In this document: positions 25,058-33,563 of the stretch, in pieces | How the letters are laid out: each line of letters opens with the position of its first letter | Position numbering within the stretch: position 1 is the stretch's first letter | Origin: Cnuibacter physcomitrellae | GTDB lineage: Bacteria; Actinomycetota; Actinomycetes; Actinomycetales; Microbacteriaceae | Assembly: GCF_014640535.1 (NCBI RefSeq) | Contig: NZ_BMHD01000001.1 | Span: forward strand, 1,800,214-1,864,213 | Length of the DNA: 64,000 bases | Direction: 5' to 3' | The notes under the pieces: generated by a model | What the model saw: only the letters and a program-made list of their open reading frames with translations | What the model was told of the DNA's origin: nothing | Database searches by the model: none | Made by a program: the position numbers and the translations under genes

Positions 25058-25080
25058 GCGCCGCAAGGAACGAGCGGCGC
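25058..25080. terminator. Hairpin between convergent MarR genes
   Basis: Perfect seven-base arms GCGCCGC/GCGGCGC around a nine-base loop, between the two convergent MarR genes. It could stop transcription from both sides. Confidence 0.5.
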
Positions 25081-25093
25081 GGCGTCACGCGGC

Positions 25094-25591
25094 TCAGCTC
25101 GGCGGCGCCGGTGGCCGCCACGAGCCCTCCTCGCGGAGCGATCGCTGGATGCGGCGGGTGATCTCGAGCAGCTGGCGCTTCTGCGCGGCGGTGAGGGCGT
25201 CGAGCACGAGACGGTGCACGTTCTCCTCGTGCGAGGGCGTGGCGCGTGCGAACACGTCGCGGCCCTCGTCGGTCAGCGCGACCACGATCGAGCGTCCGTC
25301 GAGGGGATCGCGCGACCGCTTCGCCCAGCCCCGCGACTCCAGGCGAGTGACGGCGCGGGAGAGCCGGGAGATCGAGCTGCGGGCGTAGCCGGCGAGCACC
25401 CCGATCCGGAGGCTCTGGTGGTCGGCGCCGGCCAGGGCGTAGAGGATGCCGTACTCGAAGTGGGTGAGGTCGAACGCCTTCTCGAGCGGCTCGTCGAGCG
25501 CCGGCGGGAGCCACTCCAACACGGTCGCGAGCGAGGCCCAGGTCTCGAGGTCGCTCCCCTCCAGCGCACGAGGCGTCGGGGGTGTCTGCAT
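25094..25591 (-). CDS. MarR-family transcriptional regulator
   Basis: A 165-residue MarR protein. The N-terminal helix (LATVLEWLPPALDEPLEKAF) is followed by LTHFEYGILYALAGADHQSL, the helix-turn-helix IGVLAGYARSSISRLSRAV, and wing RSRDPLDGRSIVVALTDEG. It is divergent from a short-chain dehydrogenase gene, and a 19-base-arm dyad that covers the likely promoter lies between them. It probably represses both genes. Confidence 0.93.
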   Translation of the reverse strand: MQTPPTPRALEGSDLETWASLATVLEWLPPALDEPLEKAFDLTHFEYGILYALAGADHQSLRIGVLAGYARSSISRLSRAVTRLESRGWAKRSRDPLDGRSIVVALTDEGRDVFARATPSHEENVHRLVLDALTAAQKRQLLEITRRIQRSLREEGSWRPPAPPS

Positions 25592-25622
25592 GCTCCGAGG
25601 ATAGCGTCCCCGGCCGCATTCA

Positions 25623-25669
25623 TTTGCTCAGTCAAGCATCTCGGCCTCTAAGATGTTTGACTGAGCAAA
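25623..25669. promoter_or_regulatory. Long operator dyad over the SDR promoter
   Basis: Nineteen-base arms (25623-25641 and 25651-25669) with one mismatch around a nine-base spacer. Each arm contains a TTGCTCAGTCAA box or its complement TTGACTGAGCAA. A candidate promoter for the SDR gene, -35 TTGCTC (25625-25630) and -10 TAAGAT (25649-25654) with an 18-base spacer, lies within the dyad, so binding by the divergent MarR protein would block RNA polymerase. Confidence 0.8.
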
Positions 25670-25689
25670 CAAAAAAGGAGGACGTCACC

Positions 25690-26481
25690 ATGGACACCGG
25701 TCTCGTCGGCAGGCGCGCGTTCATCAGCGGATCGACCCAGGGCATCGGCTACGCCATCGCCCGCGGACTGCTGCAGGAGGGAGCCGAGGTCATCGTGAAC
25801 GGCCGCACCGCAGCCCGGGTGGAGGAGGCGGTCGACGCGCTGCGCGCGGAGCATCCCGGCTCGATCATCGACGGGATCGCCGCCGACATGGCGGACGCGG
25901 ACCAGGCGGCGGGGCTCGGCGAGCGAATCGCCGACGTCGACGTCCTCGTGAACAACGTCGGACTGTTCGGCGTGGCCGACTTCCTCGACGTCGCCGACGA
26001 GGAGTGGGCCCGGTACCTCGAGGTCAACCTGATGAGCGGCGTCAGGCTGTCGCGCGCCATGCTCCCGGCCATGCTCGAGCGAGGGACCGGGCGCATCCTG
26101 TTCGTCAGCAGCGAGTCGGGTGTCAACGTCCCGGCGGACATGATCCACTACGGCGTGACCAAGGCGGGCATGATCGCGCTCGCCAACGGGCTCGCGAAGC
26201 TGACCAGGGGCACCGGCGTGACCGTGAACACCATCCTCGGCGGACCGACGTACTCCGAGGGCGTCGCCGGGGCCGTCGAGCACGTGGCCTCGCTGCAGGG
26301 AGTCGATGCTCAGCAGATGAAGGAGGCGATCGCCGCCGGCAACACCACCTCGCTCCTCGGTCGCTTCCTCGAGCCCGACGAGATCGCGCACCTCGCGGTC
26401 TACCTCGCGAGCCCGCTCGCCTCGGCCACCAACGGCGCCGCCGTCCGCGCCGACGGCGGCGTGCTCACCGCGATGCTCTGA
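25690..26481 (+). CDS. Short-chain dehydrogenase/reductase
   Basis: A 263-residue NAD(P)-dependent oxidoreductase of the classical SDR family. The dinucleotide loop is SGSTQGIGYAIARGL; NNVG, the catalytic serine in FVSSESG, and the YGVTK catalytic Tyr-Lys pair are present, followed by VNTILGGPT and a final VRADGG. AAAGGAGG precedes the ATG. The substrate is unknown. Expression is probably derepressed when the divergent MarR protein binds its ligand. Confidence 0.94.
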   Translation: MDTGLVGRRAFISGSTQGIGYAIARGLLQEGAEVIVNGRTAARVEEAVDALRAEHPGSIIDGIAADMADADQAAGLGERIADVDVLVNNVGLFGVADFLDVADEEWARYLEVNLMSGVRLSRAMLPAMLERGTGRILFVSSESGVNVPADMIHYGVTKAGMIALANGLAKLTRGTGVTVNTILGGPTYSEGVAGAVEHVASLQGVDAQQMKEAIAAGNTTSLLGRFLEPDEIAHLAVYLASPLASATNGAAVRADGGVLTAML

Positions 26482-26524
26482 GGGCGGCTCGTGCCGGGTC
26501 CGCTCAGCGGAGCGCCGGATTCGC

Positions 26525-27358
26525 TCAGCGGAGGAAGGGCTCCAGACGACAGCCCGTCCGGTCGACCACCACGACGGTCGACTCGGGCACCTCGATGAAC
26601 GCCCCGGGCAGGTCGCTGAGCGGCTCCGACACCACGACGCGAGCACCCTTGGTGAACACCCTGAGGCGGTCCAGGTCGGGGTAGGTCTGCTGCAGGGTGC
26701 CGAGGTCCTCGGAGTAGAAGAGGGTGCGCGAGTCGTGGATCGAGGAGTAGCGGAACGCCCAGATCGTGGTGCCGTCCGTCACCGCGAAGGTCCCCTGCAC
26801 CGGATGCGGGATGCCGAGCTGGTCGCCGATCCGCTCCACCTCGCGGAGCGTGCGGCTCATCGCCGCGAGCGGGTCCTCGCGGAGACCGTGGGTGAGGGCG
26901 AGGTGGAAAAGCACCTCGGAGTCCGTGGTGCCCCGCACCTCGGGGAACAGCGCGGGGTCGATGAGCAGCAGCAGCTCGCGACGCATCCGCGTGAAGCCGT
27001 GCAGGGCGCCGTTGTGCATGAACAGCCAGTTCTCGTGCCGGAACGGATGGCAGTTCGTCCGCTGGATGGGTGGCCCGCTGGCGGCGCGGACGTGGGCGAA
27101 GAACAGCGGCGTCTCGATCGCCCTGGCGATCTCGCTCAGGTTCTCGTCGAACCAGGCGGGCTCCACGCTGCGGAAGAGCGCGGGCGCCTTGCCCGGCACA
27201 TCGCCCGCCGGATACCAGCCGATCCCGAACCCGTCGCCGTTCACCGTCTCCTTGCCGAGCGGCGAGTTGAGCGACTGGGCGACGAGGGAGTGCGGGGTGT
27301 CGAGGATGAGCGTCGACGGATGCAGGGCCTCCCCCGCGTAGGCGACCCAGCGACACAT
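26525..27358 (-). CDS. Class II glutamine amidotransferase (YafJ/EgtC-like)
   Basis: A 277-residue N-terminal-nucleophile amidotransferase. ATG 27358 is chosen because it puts Cys at position 2 (MCRWVAY), the nucleophile exposed when Met is removed; an upstream in-frame start would bury it. Other class II features are NGDGFGIGWY, FFAHVRAASG, NCHPFRHENWLFMHNGALHG and GTTDSEVLFHL. Stand-alone members of this group hydrolyse gamma-glutamyl amides (EgtC in ergothioneine synthesis) or have no known substrate. No ergothioneine genes are adjacent, so the substrate is open. Confidence 0.9.
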   Translation of the reverse strand: MCRWVAYAGEALHPSTLILDTPHSLVAQSLNSPLGKETVNGDGFGIGWYPAGDVPGKAPALFRSVEPAWFDENLSEIARAIETPLFFAHVRAASGPPIQRTNCHPFRHENWLFMHNGALHGFTRMRRELLLLIDPALFPEVRGTTDSEVLFHLALTHGLREDPLAAMSRTLREVERIGDQLGIPHPVQGTFAVTDGTTIWAFRYSSIHDSRTLFYSEDLGTLQQTYPDLDRLRVFTKGARVVVSEPLSDLPGAFIEVPESTVVVVDRTGCRLEPFLR

Positions 27359-27371
27359 CCGCCCCACCTCC

Positions 27372-27408
27372 TCGTGGGCCCGACCCTAGCGCGGTCGGAC
27401 CCACGAGC
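27372..27408 (-). terminator. Hairpin terminator of the substrate-binding-protein transcript
   Basis: Fifteen-base arms (27372-27386 and 27394-27408) with one mismatch and a seven-base loop. It begins seven bases past the stop codon of the binding-protein gene at 27415, in the position of an intrinsic terminator, though without a clear T-tract. Confidence 0.7.
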
Positions 27409-27414
27409 CCAGAA

Positions 27415-28602
27415 TCAGAACCCGATCGAGGTGTCGATGAACTCGTTGGTGGCGATCGAGTCGGGGGTCAGCCCGGCGGCCGGCGGCGTGCCCTGCTCCT
27501 CGAACAGCGGGGTGGTGATGTCGATGATCTTCTGGATGCGGTCCATGTCGAAGTCGCCGACCGTCTCGTTCGATCCGTTGCCGACCAGGCCGAGGTCGAC
27601 CTGCGTCTTCGCGGAGTAGGCGGCGACACCGGGCGTGTACACCCACCCGTTGTCGAACTGGTCGACGGCCTCGAGGATGAGGTCGTTCGTCGCCGCGGGG
27701 TCGGCGTAGTAGTCGACGGTCGCCTGCTGGACGATCGGCACCAGCTTCGTCAGGCACGGGCTGAGCGACTCGAGGTCGCCGGTGCGCACGGAGAGGGCGG
27801 ACGCGTAGATCGGGTACCCGGCGTCATGGATGAGCTGGTAGGCCACGGGCTTGCCCCACGACGACAGCTCGTTCTCGTAGACATAGGGCTCGACCGTGGC
27901 GAAGCCCTGCTGCGCATCCTTCCCACCGGCGGCGACGAAGTTCGCCGGCGTGCCGTCGTAGCTGCCGTCCACGTGCGAGGCGGGCAGGATGCCGGAGCCC
28001 ATCAGGTACTCCATGTAGGCGGCGCCCCCGAAGTAGCGCACGACGGCGTCGGTCTTGCCCAGGTCGGCGATGGTCTTCACGTCGGGGTAGGTCGCCGGAT
28101 CCCACATGATGATCTGCGGACCGACCTCGAAGGGGGCGAAGACGGCCGTCGTGGGCATGTCGGCCGACAGCTGCACCGCCTCGTCGGTGTTCGCGTAGCC
28201 GAGCGTGATGGACGGGTCGGTGTACTGCTGGCTGGTCACCGTCTGGAAGCCGATCGCCGGGCCGCCGGAGCGCACCTCCACGTCCACCCCGGTGTACTCG
28301 CCACCCGCCATGAGCGGACCGGAGACGGCCTTCTTGTCGGCGTCGATGACCGGATCCGGTCCGATGAGCTGGTACAGGTTGCCCTGCTCCGCCTCCGGGT
28401 TCCAGTCGGTCTGGATGACCACGGTCGCCGGGCACACACCCGACAGGTCGACGGAGCCGATCGCGAGGTCGGACGACGCGGTGGCGCCGGTGGAACCCGC
28501 TCCGCCGGAGCAGGCGGTGAGCGCGGCGGCGAGGCCGAGGAGCGCGGTCCCCGCCGCGAGGCGGGTGATGCGGCGGGCGGACGGGCGGTGGTGCATGGGC
28601 AT
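27415..28602 (-). CDS. NitT/TauT-type ABC substrate-binding lipoprotein, no transporter partners
   Basis: A 395-residue lipoprotein with lipobox LTAC (Cys31). The mature part is a type 2 periplasmic-binding domain of the nitrate/taurine/thiamine-precursor group: TVVIQTDWNPEAEQGNLYQL at the start, GYANTDEAVQLS, VFAPFEVGPQIIMWDP, and VRYFGGAAYMEYLMGSGILP. Genes with this receptor usually sit beside a permease and an ATPase; neither is present here. It lies downstream of a flavin reductase and a disrupted DUF1989 gene on the same strand, a context seen for nitrogen-compound (urea or guanidine-type) uptake. The specific ligand is unknown. Confidence 0.85.
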   Translation of the reverse strand: MPMHHRPSARRITRLAAGTALLGLAAALTACSGGAGSTGATASSDLAIGSVDLSGVCPATVVIQTDWNPEAEQGNLYQLIGPDPVIDADKKAVSGPLMAGGEYTGVDVEVRSGGPAIGFQTVTSQQYTDPSITLGYANTDEAVQLSADMPTTAVFAPFEVGPQIIMWDPATYPDVKTIADLGKTDAVVRYFGGAAYMEYLMGSGILPASHVDGSYDGTPANFVAAGGKDAQQGFATVEPYVYENELSSWGKPVAYQLIHDAGYPIYASALSVRTGDLESLSPCLTKLVPIVQQATVDYYADPAATNDLILEAVDQFDNGWVYTPGVAAYSAKTQVDLGLVGNGSNETVGDFDMDRIQKIIDITTPLFEEQGTPPAAGLTPDSIATNEFIDTSIGF

Positions 28603-28683
28603 GGTGTGCCTCCGGTGGGGAAGGGGGTGCGGGACGGGTGGTGGTGCGTGCGGGGGGGGTTCGGGGTCCTGGAGGGTGACCGG

Positions 28684-29304
28684 TCAGGTGAGGGTGTCGA
28701 TGGGGGTGGAGAGCGCGCCGACCGAGAAGCGGTCGCGGGTGGTGGTGTAGAAGCTGGCTCCGAATCGTGCGACCGGATGGTAGTCGCCGAGCCGGACCCG
28801 CCAGGCGTCGGTGTCGATGAGGTCGAGGCGGGTGTGGAGCGAGAGGATGCGCCCGAGGAAGACCTCGCGGCTCTCGGTCTCGAGCTTCTCGTGCAGCACG
28901 CACTCGAAGGCGACCGGCGCATCCGGGATCGTCGGCGGCCGGACCGCCTTCGAGGGCGTGGTGCCCAGGCCCACCGCCTCCAGCTCGCTGGATCCGGCCG
29001 GGAGTCGCTCCCCGCATCCGTCGGCGGCGGCGACCAGGGGCTCGTCGACCATGTGCACGACGAACTCGCGCTCGCGGTCGATGTTGCGGGCGGTGTCCTT
29101 CTGGCCTCCGCCCGCGAGGCGGTTGAGGCTGATCATCACGAGCGGCGGCTCCTCGCCCACCATGCAGAACATGCTGAACGGGGCCGCGTTGACCACTCCC
29201 CCCTCGTCGAGCGTGGTCACGAGCGCGATCGGACGCGGCACGATGAGGCTCGCCATCAGCTTGTAGCGCTCGTACTCGCCGAGCCGGGTGAAGTCAATGT
29301 CCAT
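28684..29304 (-). CDS. Flavin reductase-like (FMN-binding split barrel) protein
   Basis: A 206-residue protein of the flavin reductase-like family, which binds FMN in a split beta-barrel. Key segments are MASLIVPRPIALVTTLDEGG, VNAAPFSMFCMVGEEPPLVM and DTARNIDREREFVVHMVDE. ATG 29304 overlaps the end of the DUF1989 frame by eleven bases, so the gene is likely co-transcribed and coupled to it. It may supply reduced flavin or act itself as an oxidoreductase; the pathway is not clear. Confidence 0.85.
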   Translation of the reverse strand: MDIDFTRLGEYERYKLMASLIVPRPIALVTTLDEGGVVNAAPFSMFCMVGEEPPLVMISLNRLAGGGQKDTARNIDREREFVVHMVDEPLVAAADGCGERLPAGSSELEAVGLGTTPSKAVRPPTIPDAPVAFECVLHEKLETESREVFLGRILSLHTRLDLIDTDAWRVRLGDYHPVARFGASFYTTTRDRFSVGALSTPIDTLT

Positions 29305-30439
29305 GGGTCGCGGCCCACCACGAGAAGAGGACGTCGCGGAGGCCGGCGCCGCGCGTGGCGTAGCGGGCGGAGAGGCCGTCGTCCCACATCCGCTCGAAGA
29401 GCGATCGCGTGTCCGCGTCGAGCTCGACGTCCTCGACCGTCGTGACGACGGCGTCGGTGAGGAACGCGGGCACGTAGGAGGGATCGCGCGTGAGCGCCCG
29501 CTCCGAGCGGATGCGCGGCTGCGCGAAGTCGGCGGGCGTGCGCTGCGAGTCATACTCCCAGAGCTCGGGGACGGCGGCGAGGTCGGCCTCGGAGGCGCGG
29601 AAGCGCTGCACGAGCACCGGCTTCAACGAGTAGTTGCTGGTGGGCTGCACGTCGGATCCGCAGATGTTCGGCACCGCCAGCACGTCCATGAGGGCGAGCA
29701 GCTCGACGTGGTCGCCCGGGGCGGTGTCCTGACGGCGGATGCGCGGCATGCCGTCGACGACCTCGGTCGACATGAACAGGTTGAAGGAGTCGTGCACGTC
29801 GTCGGGTGTGAGTCCGTACTCGCGCTACGCCTCCGCCTGGATGTCGGCGCAGTTGGTGTGACGGGTGAAGCCGTAGACGGACTCGTACATGTTCGCGCTG
29901 CAGCGTGGGAAGAGCACGTCGTTGCAGCCCACGCTGTCGGCGAGGATGAACATCATCGCCCGCTCGCGCGGCGGGGCCGACCAGAGGAAGTCGCCCGTGG
30001 TGGGGTTGATTCCGTGCAGCGTGCGGGTGCGGCCGGTGTGGAACGCCTCGCGGTAGTCGGCCATGCTGAAGCAGTTGAAGTCGAGGCACTGCGAGCCCTC
30101 GATCTGCTCGAGGCGGAGCACCTCGCCCGCGGCCATCTCGATCGCGCGACCGGTGCCCGGCTCGAGCACGAGCTCGTCGAGAAGCTCCCGCTCTGCACCC
30201 GGGCGCTTCGGCAGGTGGTCTCGCCAGGCGCGTTCGCGGCGGCTCGTGGCGGGCATGGGCAGACGACTGAAGTCGCCCTCGACGGTCTCCCGGACGGCGC
30301 GGGCGGCCAGGCCGGCGAGGTCCCTCGCCTCGCCCGAGGCCAGGGAGCGGGCGATCGTCTCCTGCTGCTGCGCCGTGAGAGAAAGAGCGATGCGGCTCGT
30401 GGTGCTGGTGGCTGGGGTGGTGCTGGCGGTCGTGTTCAT
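29294..30439 (-). pseudogene. DUF1989 (urea carboxylase-associated) gene with in-frame amber codon
   Basis: One reading frame encodes a DUF1989 protein, but a TAG at 29825-29827 splits it into 204 and about 176 residues. Upstream of the stop are the family motifs QCLDFNCFSMADYREAF, SVGCNDVLFPRCS and RHTNCADIQAEA; after it, in the same frame, REYGLTPDDVHDSFNLFMST and GDHVELLALMDVLAVPNICG continue the domain without loss. A single base change from TGG, CAG, GAG or AAG would explain the stop. DUF1989 proteins accompany urea/guanidine carboxylases. The gene is divergent from a GntR regulator. It may be a recent pseudogene, a sequencing error or a read-through gene. Confidence 0.8.
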
Positions 30440-30466
30440 CGATCCGTTCCTCGTGGTGTCGATACA

Positions 30467-30542
30467 GTATGCCGTAGTGAATGTTTCGGTATACCGTCGC
30501 TGGATGTTTCGGGCAGGTAAATTCGCTCGTGCGGTATCCTGC
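30467..30542. promoter_or_regulatory. Repeated GTATNCCG boxes between DUF1989 and GntR genes
   Basis: Three similar boxes occur in the divergent intergenic region: GTATGCCGT (30467), GTATACCGT (30489) and GTATCCTGC (30534). The middle one is part of the perfect palindrome CGGTATACCG (30487-30496). The word ATGTTTCGG also repeats at 30481 and 30504. They are candidate operators for the GntR protein encoded next to them. Confidence 0.6.
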
Positions 30543-30546
30543 AGGC

Positions 30547-31239
30547 ATGACCGACGTGCTCGACCCGTCCGCCTCGAAGAGCGGCACGGCGTACACCGCG
30601 CTGCGCGACGCGATCATGGAGAACGCGCTCAAGCCGGGGACGAAGCTCCCGGAGGACGCGCTCGGCAAGAGCTTCGGCGTGAGCCGGACCCTCATCCGAT
30701 CAGCGCTGCAGCGGCTGGCCTCGGAGGGGCTCGTCGAAGTGGGACGCACGAAGTCGGCCCGGGTCGCCGAGCCGAGCCGGGAGGAGGCGCACGAGGCGTT
30801 CGCGGTGCGGCGCGCCCTGGAGCGCGCCGTCGTCGCCACGCTCGCCCGATCCTGGCGCGACGAGTTCTCGGCGCCGCTTCGCGCGCACATCGACGCGGAG
30901 CGGGAGGCCTCCGCGGCGGGCGACCATCGCCGGTCCGTGCGCCTCGGGGCCGAGTTCCATCTGCTGCTCGCGCAGCTCACCGAGAACGCCCTTCTGCTGC
31001 GGTATCTCTCGGAGGTGGTGTCGCGGTGCACGCTGATCCTCGCCGTGTTCGGGCACTCGCACCCGCAGACCGAGGGGCTGATCGAGCACGAGCAGCTCGT
31101 CGCGGCGATGTCGGCCGGGGACGCCGAGCGCGCGGCCGCCATCGTCGACGGCCACATCGAGGCGGTCGAGGAGCGCGCCCTCGGCGACGAGGACCCGGGC
31201 GGCTCCCTCGACGAGGTCCTCGCGCGCTACCGCCGCTGA
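30547..31239 (+). CDS. GntR-family regulator with FCD ligand domain
   Basis: A 230-residue regulator. ATG 30547 is chosen because the N-terminal winged helix then begins at the usual distance: YTALRDAIMENALKPGTKLP, SFGVSRTLIRSALQRLASEG. The C-terminal all-helical FCD domain (LERAVVATLAR, LGAEFHLLLAQLTEN, EHEQLVAAMSAGDAERAAAI) contains the conserved His and Asp positions used for metal and carboxylate binding. It probably controls the divergent DUF1989-flavin reductase-binding protein operon. Confidence 0.92.
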   Translation: MTDVLDPSASKSGTAYTALRDAIMENALKPGTKLPEDALGKSFGVSRTLIRSALQRLASEGLVEVGRTKSARVAEPSREEAHEAFAVRRALERAVVATLARSWRDEFSAPLRAHIDAEREASAAGDHRRSVRLGAEFHLLLAQLTENALLLRYLSEVVSRCTLILAVFGHSHPQTEGLIEHEQLVAAMSAGDAERAAAIVDGHIEAVEERALGDEDPGGSLDEVLARYRR

Positions 31240-31304
31240 GCCCGCGCGCCGCGCGGCGGCGCCGCGCTGGGCGCGGCGCGGGGCGCGCGGCGCGCGGCCG
31301 GTGT

Positions 31305-32097
31305 GGATCTGACAGTCGTGATGGCCTCGAAGCGCGAAAGGTCGCCACAACTGCCAGATCCGTTAGCCACCTGCAGCGCACGGGCCCCCGGGGGGGGCGG
31401 GGCGGCCATGAGCCACCGACAACGCCGCCCAGAGCGGATCTGACAGTCGTGGCGGCCTCGAAGCGCGGACGGCCGCCACAAGTGCCAGATCCACTACCCG
31501 CCAAGAGAGCGCGTGTGCGGCGGGGCGGCCATGCCCCGCCGACAAGGCCACCCAGAGCGGATCTGACAGTCATGGCGGCCTCGAAGCGCGGAAGACCGCC
31601 ACAAGTGCCAGATCCGTCACCCACCGAGAGCGCGTGTGCCGGGGGGGGCTGGCCAATCGGACATGGACACCCGGAGTGGATCTGACAGTCGTGGTGGCCT
31701 CTGAGGGCGGGAGGTCGCCACAAGTGCCAGATCCGTCACCCACCGAGAGCGCACGAGCGGCGGGGCGGCCATGACCCGCCAAAAGGCCAGTCGGAGCGGA
31801 TCTGACAGTCATGGTGGGCTCGGAGCCCGGGAGGTCGCCACGAGTGCCAGATCCGTCACCCGGCGAGAGCGCGTGTGCGGCGGGGGCGGCCCTGGCCAAT
31901 CGACAAGGGCGCCCAGAGTGGATCTGACAGTCGTGGCGGCCTCGAAGCACGGTTGGCCGCCACAAGTGCCAGATCCGTTACCGCCAGGGGTGGGCGTGCG
32001 GCGGGACGGCCATCGTCCACGGAAGAGGGCCGCCCACAGCGGATCTGACACTCGTGGTGGCCTCGGCGGGCGGGAGGTCGCCGCGAGTGCCAGATCC
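31305..32097. repeat. Array of seven 57-bp hairpin repeats, period about 120 bp
   Basis: Units start at 31305, 31436, 31559, 31678, 31798, 31920 and 32041, each 57 bp. Each starts GGATCTGACA and ends CCAGATCC, and the arms extend about 22 bases with roughly three mismatches around a 13-base loop. Intervals are 131, 123, 119, 120, 122 and 121 bp because the spacers (about 62-74 bp) are also conserved, so this is a degenerate tandem repeat. Unit 7 has the ACACTCG variant found in the related array at 32951. The array fills the gap from 31240 to 32135; no gene was seen there. Confidence 0.93.
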
Positions 32098-32135
32098 GCT
32101 GCCCGCCTGGAACTCCCGGTTGGCGGGGCAGGGCT

Positions 32136-32867
32136 CTACACGAACGCGGGCAGGCGCAGTCCGAGCTCGGCGGCGGGGAGACCTGCCGCGGCTCGGGCTA
32201 TCTCGCGCGGCACCCACGGAGCCCGGCCGTCGGAGACCGGCATCGAGGATGAGGCGGCGGTCCGCGCATGCGACCCTCGGCCCACCCGAAACGGCGGCCA
32301 CGGTGTCGCCGACGCGCGGTCGAGGCGCGCATCCCACCAGCCGCGATCGCGCGACGAGGCGATGTAGCACTCGAGGAGGACGGCGGTGGCGCGGGCATCC
32401 GCCGAGGCGCGGTGCGCGTCGCGGAGGTCGATGCCGAACACCTCGCAGCACGCCCGGAGCGAGCGGCGGGAGTCGGGCAGGAAGTGCCTGGCCAGCTGCA
32501 TGGTGCAGAGCGACACGACGGGGCCCGGCGGGTATCCCGCGGCGAGGAGCTCGGTGCGGAGGAACGCGAGATCGAACGCGGCGTTGTGCGCCACGATGAC
32601 CCGCCCGGCCAGGAGCTCGAGGAGCTGCGGCGCGATCTGCCGGAACGTCGGGGCGTGGGCGACCTCGCGCGCGGAGATGCGGTGGATGCGCGTGGGCCCG
32701 ACAGCCGGGCCGGCGTGGATGAGGGTGTCGTGCTCCTCGGTGATGGTGCCGTCGCGGTCGCTCAGCACCACTCCGATCTCGATCGCCCGCGATCCCCGCG
32801 CCGGCGAGAGCCCGGTCGTCTCGAAGTCGATGACCGCGAACCCGCGGTGCGCCCTGCTGTGTTCCAT
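32136..32867 (-). CDS. DnaQ-like 3'-5' exonuclease (DEDDh)
   Basis: A 243-residue protein of the DnaQ/RNase T exonuclease family. Exo I is FAVIDFETTGLSP with the metal-binding Asp and Glu; Exo II is VIVAHNAAFDLAFLRTEL; Exo III is HRASADARATAVLL with His and Asp, which makes it DEDDh. The C-terminal 70 residues are basic and low-complexity. ATG 32867 is taken as start; an in-frame GTG at 32900 would add 11 residues. It probably trims DNA or RNA 3' ends. Hairpin arrays of one family flank the gene on both sides. Confidence 0.9.
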   Translation of the reverse strand: MEHSRAHRGFAVIDFETTGLSPARGSRAIEIGVVLSDRDGTITEEHDTLIHAGPAVGPTRIHRISAREVAHAPTFRQIAPQLLELLAGRVIVAHNAAFDLAFLRTELLAAGYPPGPVVSLCTMQLARHFLPDSRRSLRACCEVFGIDLRDAHRASADARATAVLLECYIASSRDRGWWDARLDRASATPWPPFRVGRGSHARTAASSSMPVSDGRAPWVPREIARAAAGLPAAELGLRLPAFV

Positions 32868-32950
32868 CCTGCGCCCGACGCTAGGTCCACCCTCCGACAC
32901 CGCCCGCCCCCTCCTCCGCGCTCGCGCTCGCGTCCCGCGCTCGCTGCGGC

Positions 32951-33334
32951 GGATCTGACACTCGTGGCGGCCTTCCGCCCGCCGAGCCCACCACGACTGT
33001 CAAATCCAGCACCCCCTCCCCCGCGCTCGCGTCCCGCGCTCCCGTCCCGCGCTCGCTGTGGCGGTTTGGACACTCGTGACGACCTTCCGGCCGCCGAGCC
33101 CACCACGACTGTCAAATGCAGCACGCCCTCCCCGGCGCCTGCATCCCGCACTCGCTCGCTGCGGCGGATCTGACACTCGTGGCGACCTTCCGCCCGCCGA
33201 GGCCACCACGACCGTCAGATCCAGCACGCCCTTCCCGGCGCTCGCATTCCCCGCTCCCGTCCCGCGCTCGCTGCGGCGGATCTGACACTCGTGGCGACCT
33301 TCCGCCCGCCGAGGCCACCACGACCGCCAGATCC
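32951..33334. repeat. Four 57-bp hairpin repeats related to the 31305 array
   Basis: Units at 32951-33007, 33063-33119, 33166-33222 and 33278-33334. The consensus starts GGATCTGACACTCGTGGCGA and ends CGACCGTCAGATCC, so it again folds as a hairpin. Ends match the array at 31305-32097, and the central part differs. Spacers are rich in CCCGCGCTCGC words. Unit 2 is more diverged (starts GGTTTGGACA). Together with the hairpin at 33379 it fills the 696-base gap from 32868 to 33563; no gene was seen. Confidence 0.9.
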
Positions 33335-33378
33335 AGCACCCGTCCGGTGCACGACGGAGGTGGTGCGGCCGGTCGCGC

Positions 33379-33451
33379 GGTCGCTCATCACGGAATACGC
33401 GCAAGCGCGCGGAATAGCGCCGCGCTTCCCCGTATTCCGTGACGAGCGACC
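33379..33451. repeat. Solitary 73-bp hairpin
   Basis: The outer ends GGTCGCTC/GAGCGACC and the inner arms TCACGGAATACG/CGTATTCCGTGA form a near-continuous stem of about 20 bases with one mismatch; an inner GCAAGCGCG/CGCGCTTCC pairing extends it. It follows the four-unit array but has an unrelated sequence. Confidence 0.75.
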
Positions 33452-33563
33452 GGCTTGTCCCACGTGCCGTCCCGGGCGCACCCGGGAACGGCGGCAGCAG
33501 AGCATCCGGACCCGCGTGCCTCGCGCCGCTCCGCCCGTGGGGCGCACGCGGGGCGGCGGCGGG

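Noticed and set aside
29825-29827. Amber codon as pyrrolysine
   Set aside because: No pyrrolysine genes or insertion element were seen, and actinobacteria of this kind are not known to use it; mutation or sequencing error is simpler.
31305-33451. Insertion sequence or transposon ends
   Set aside because: No transposase frame and no target-site duplication were seen around the inverted repeats.
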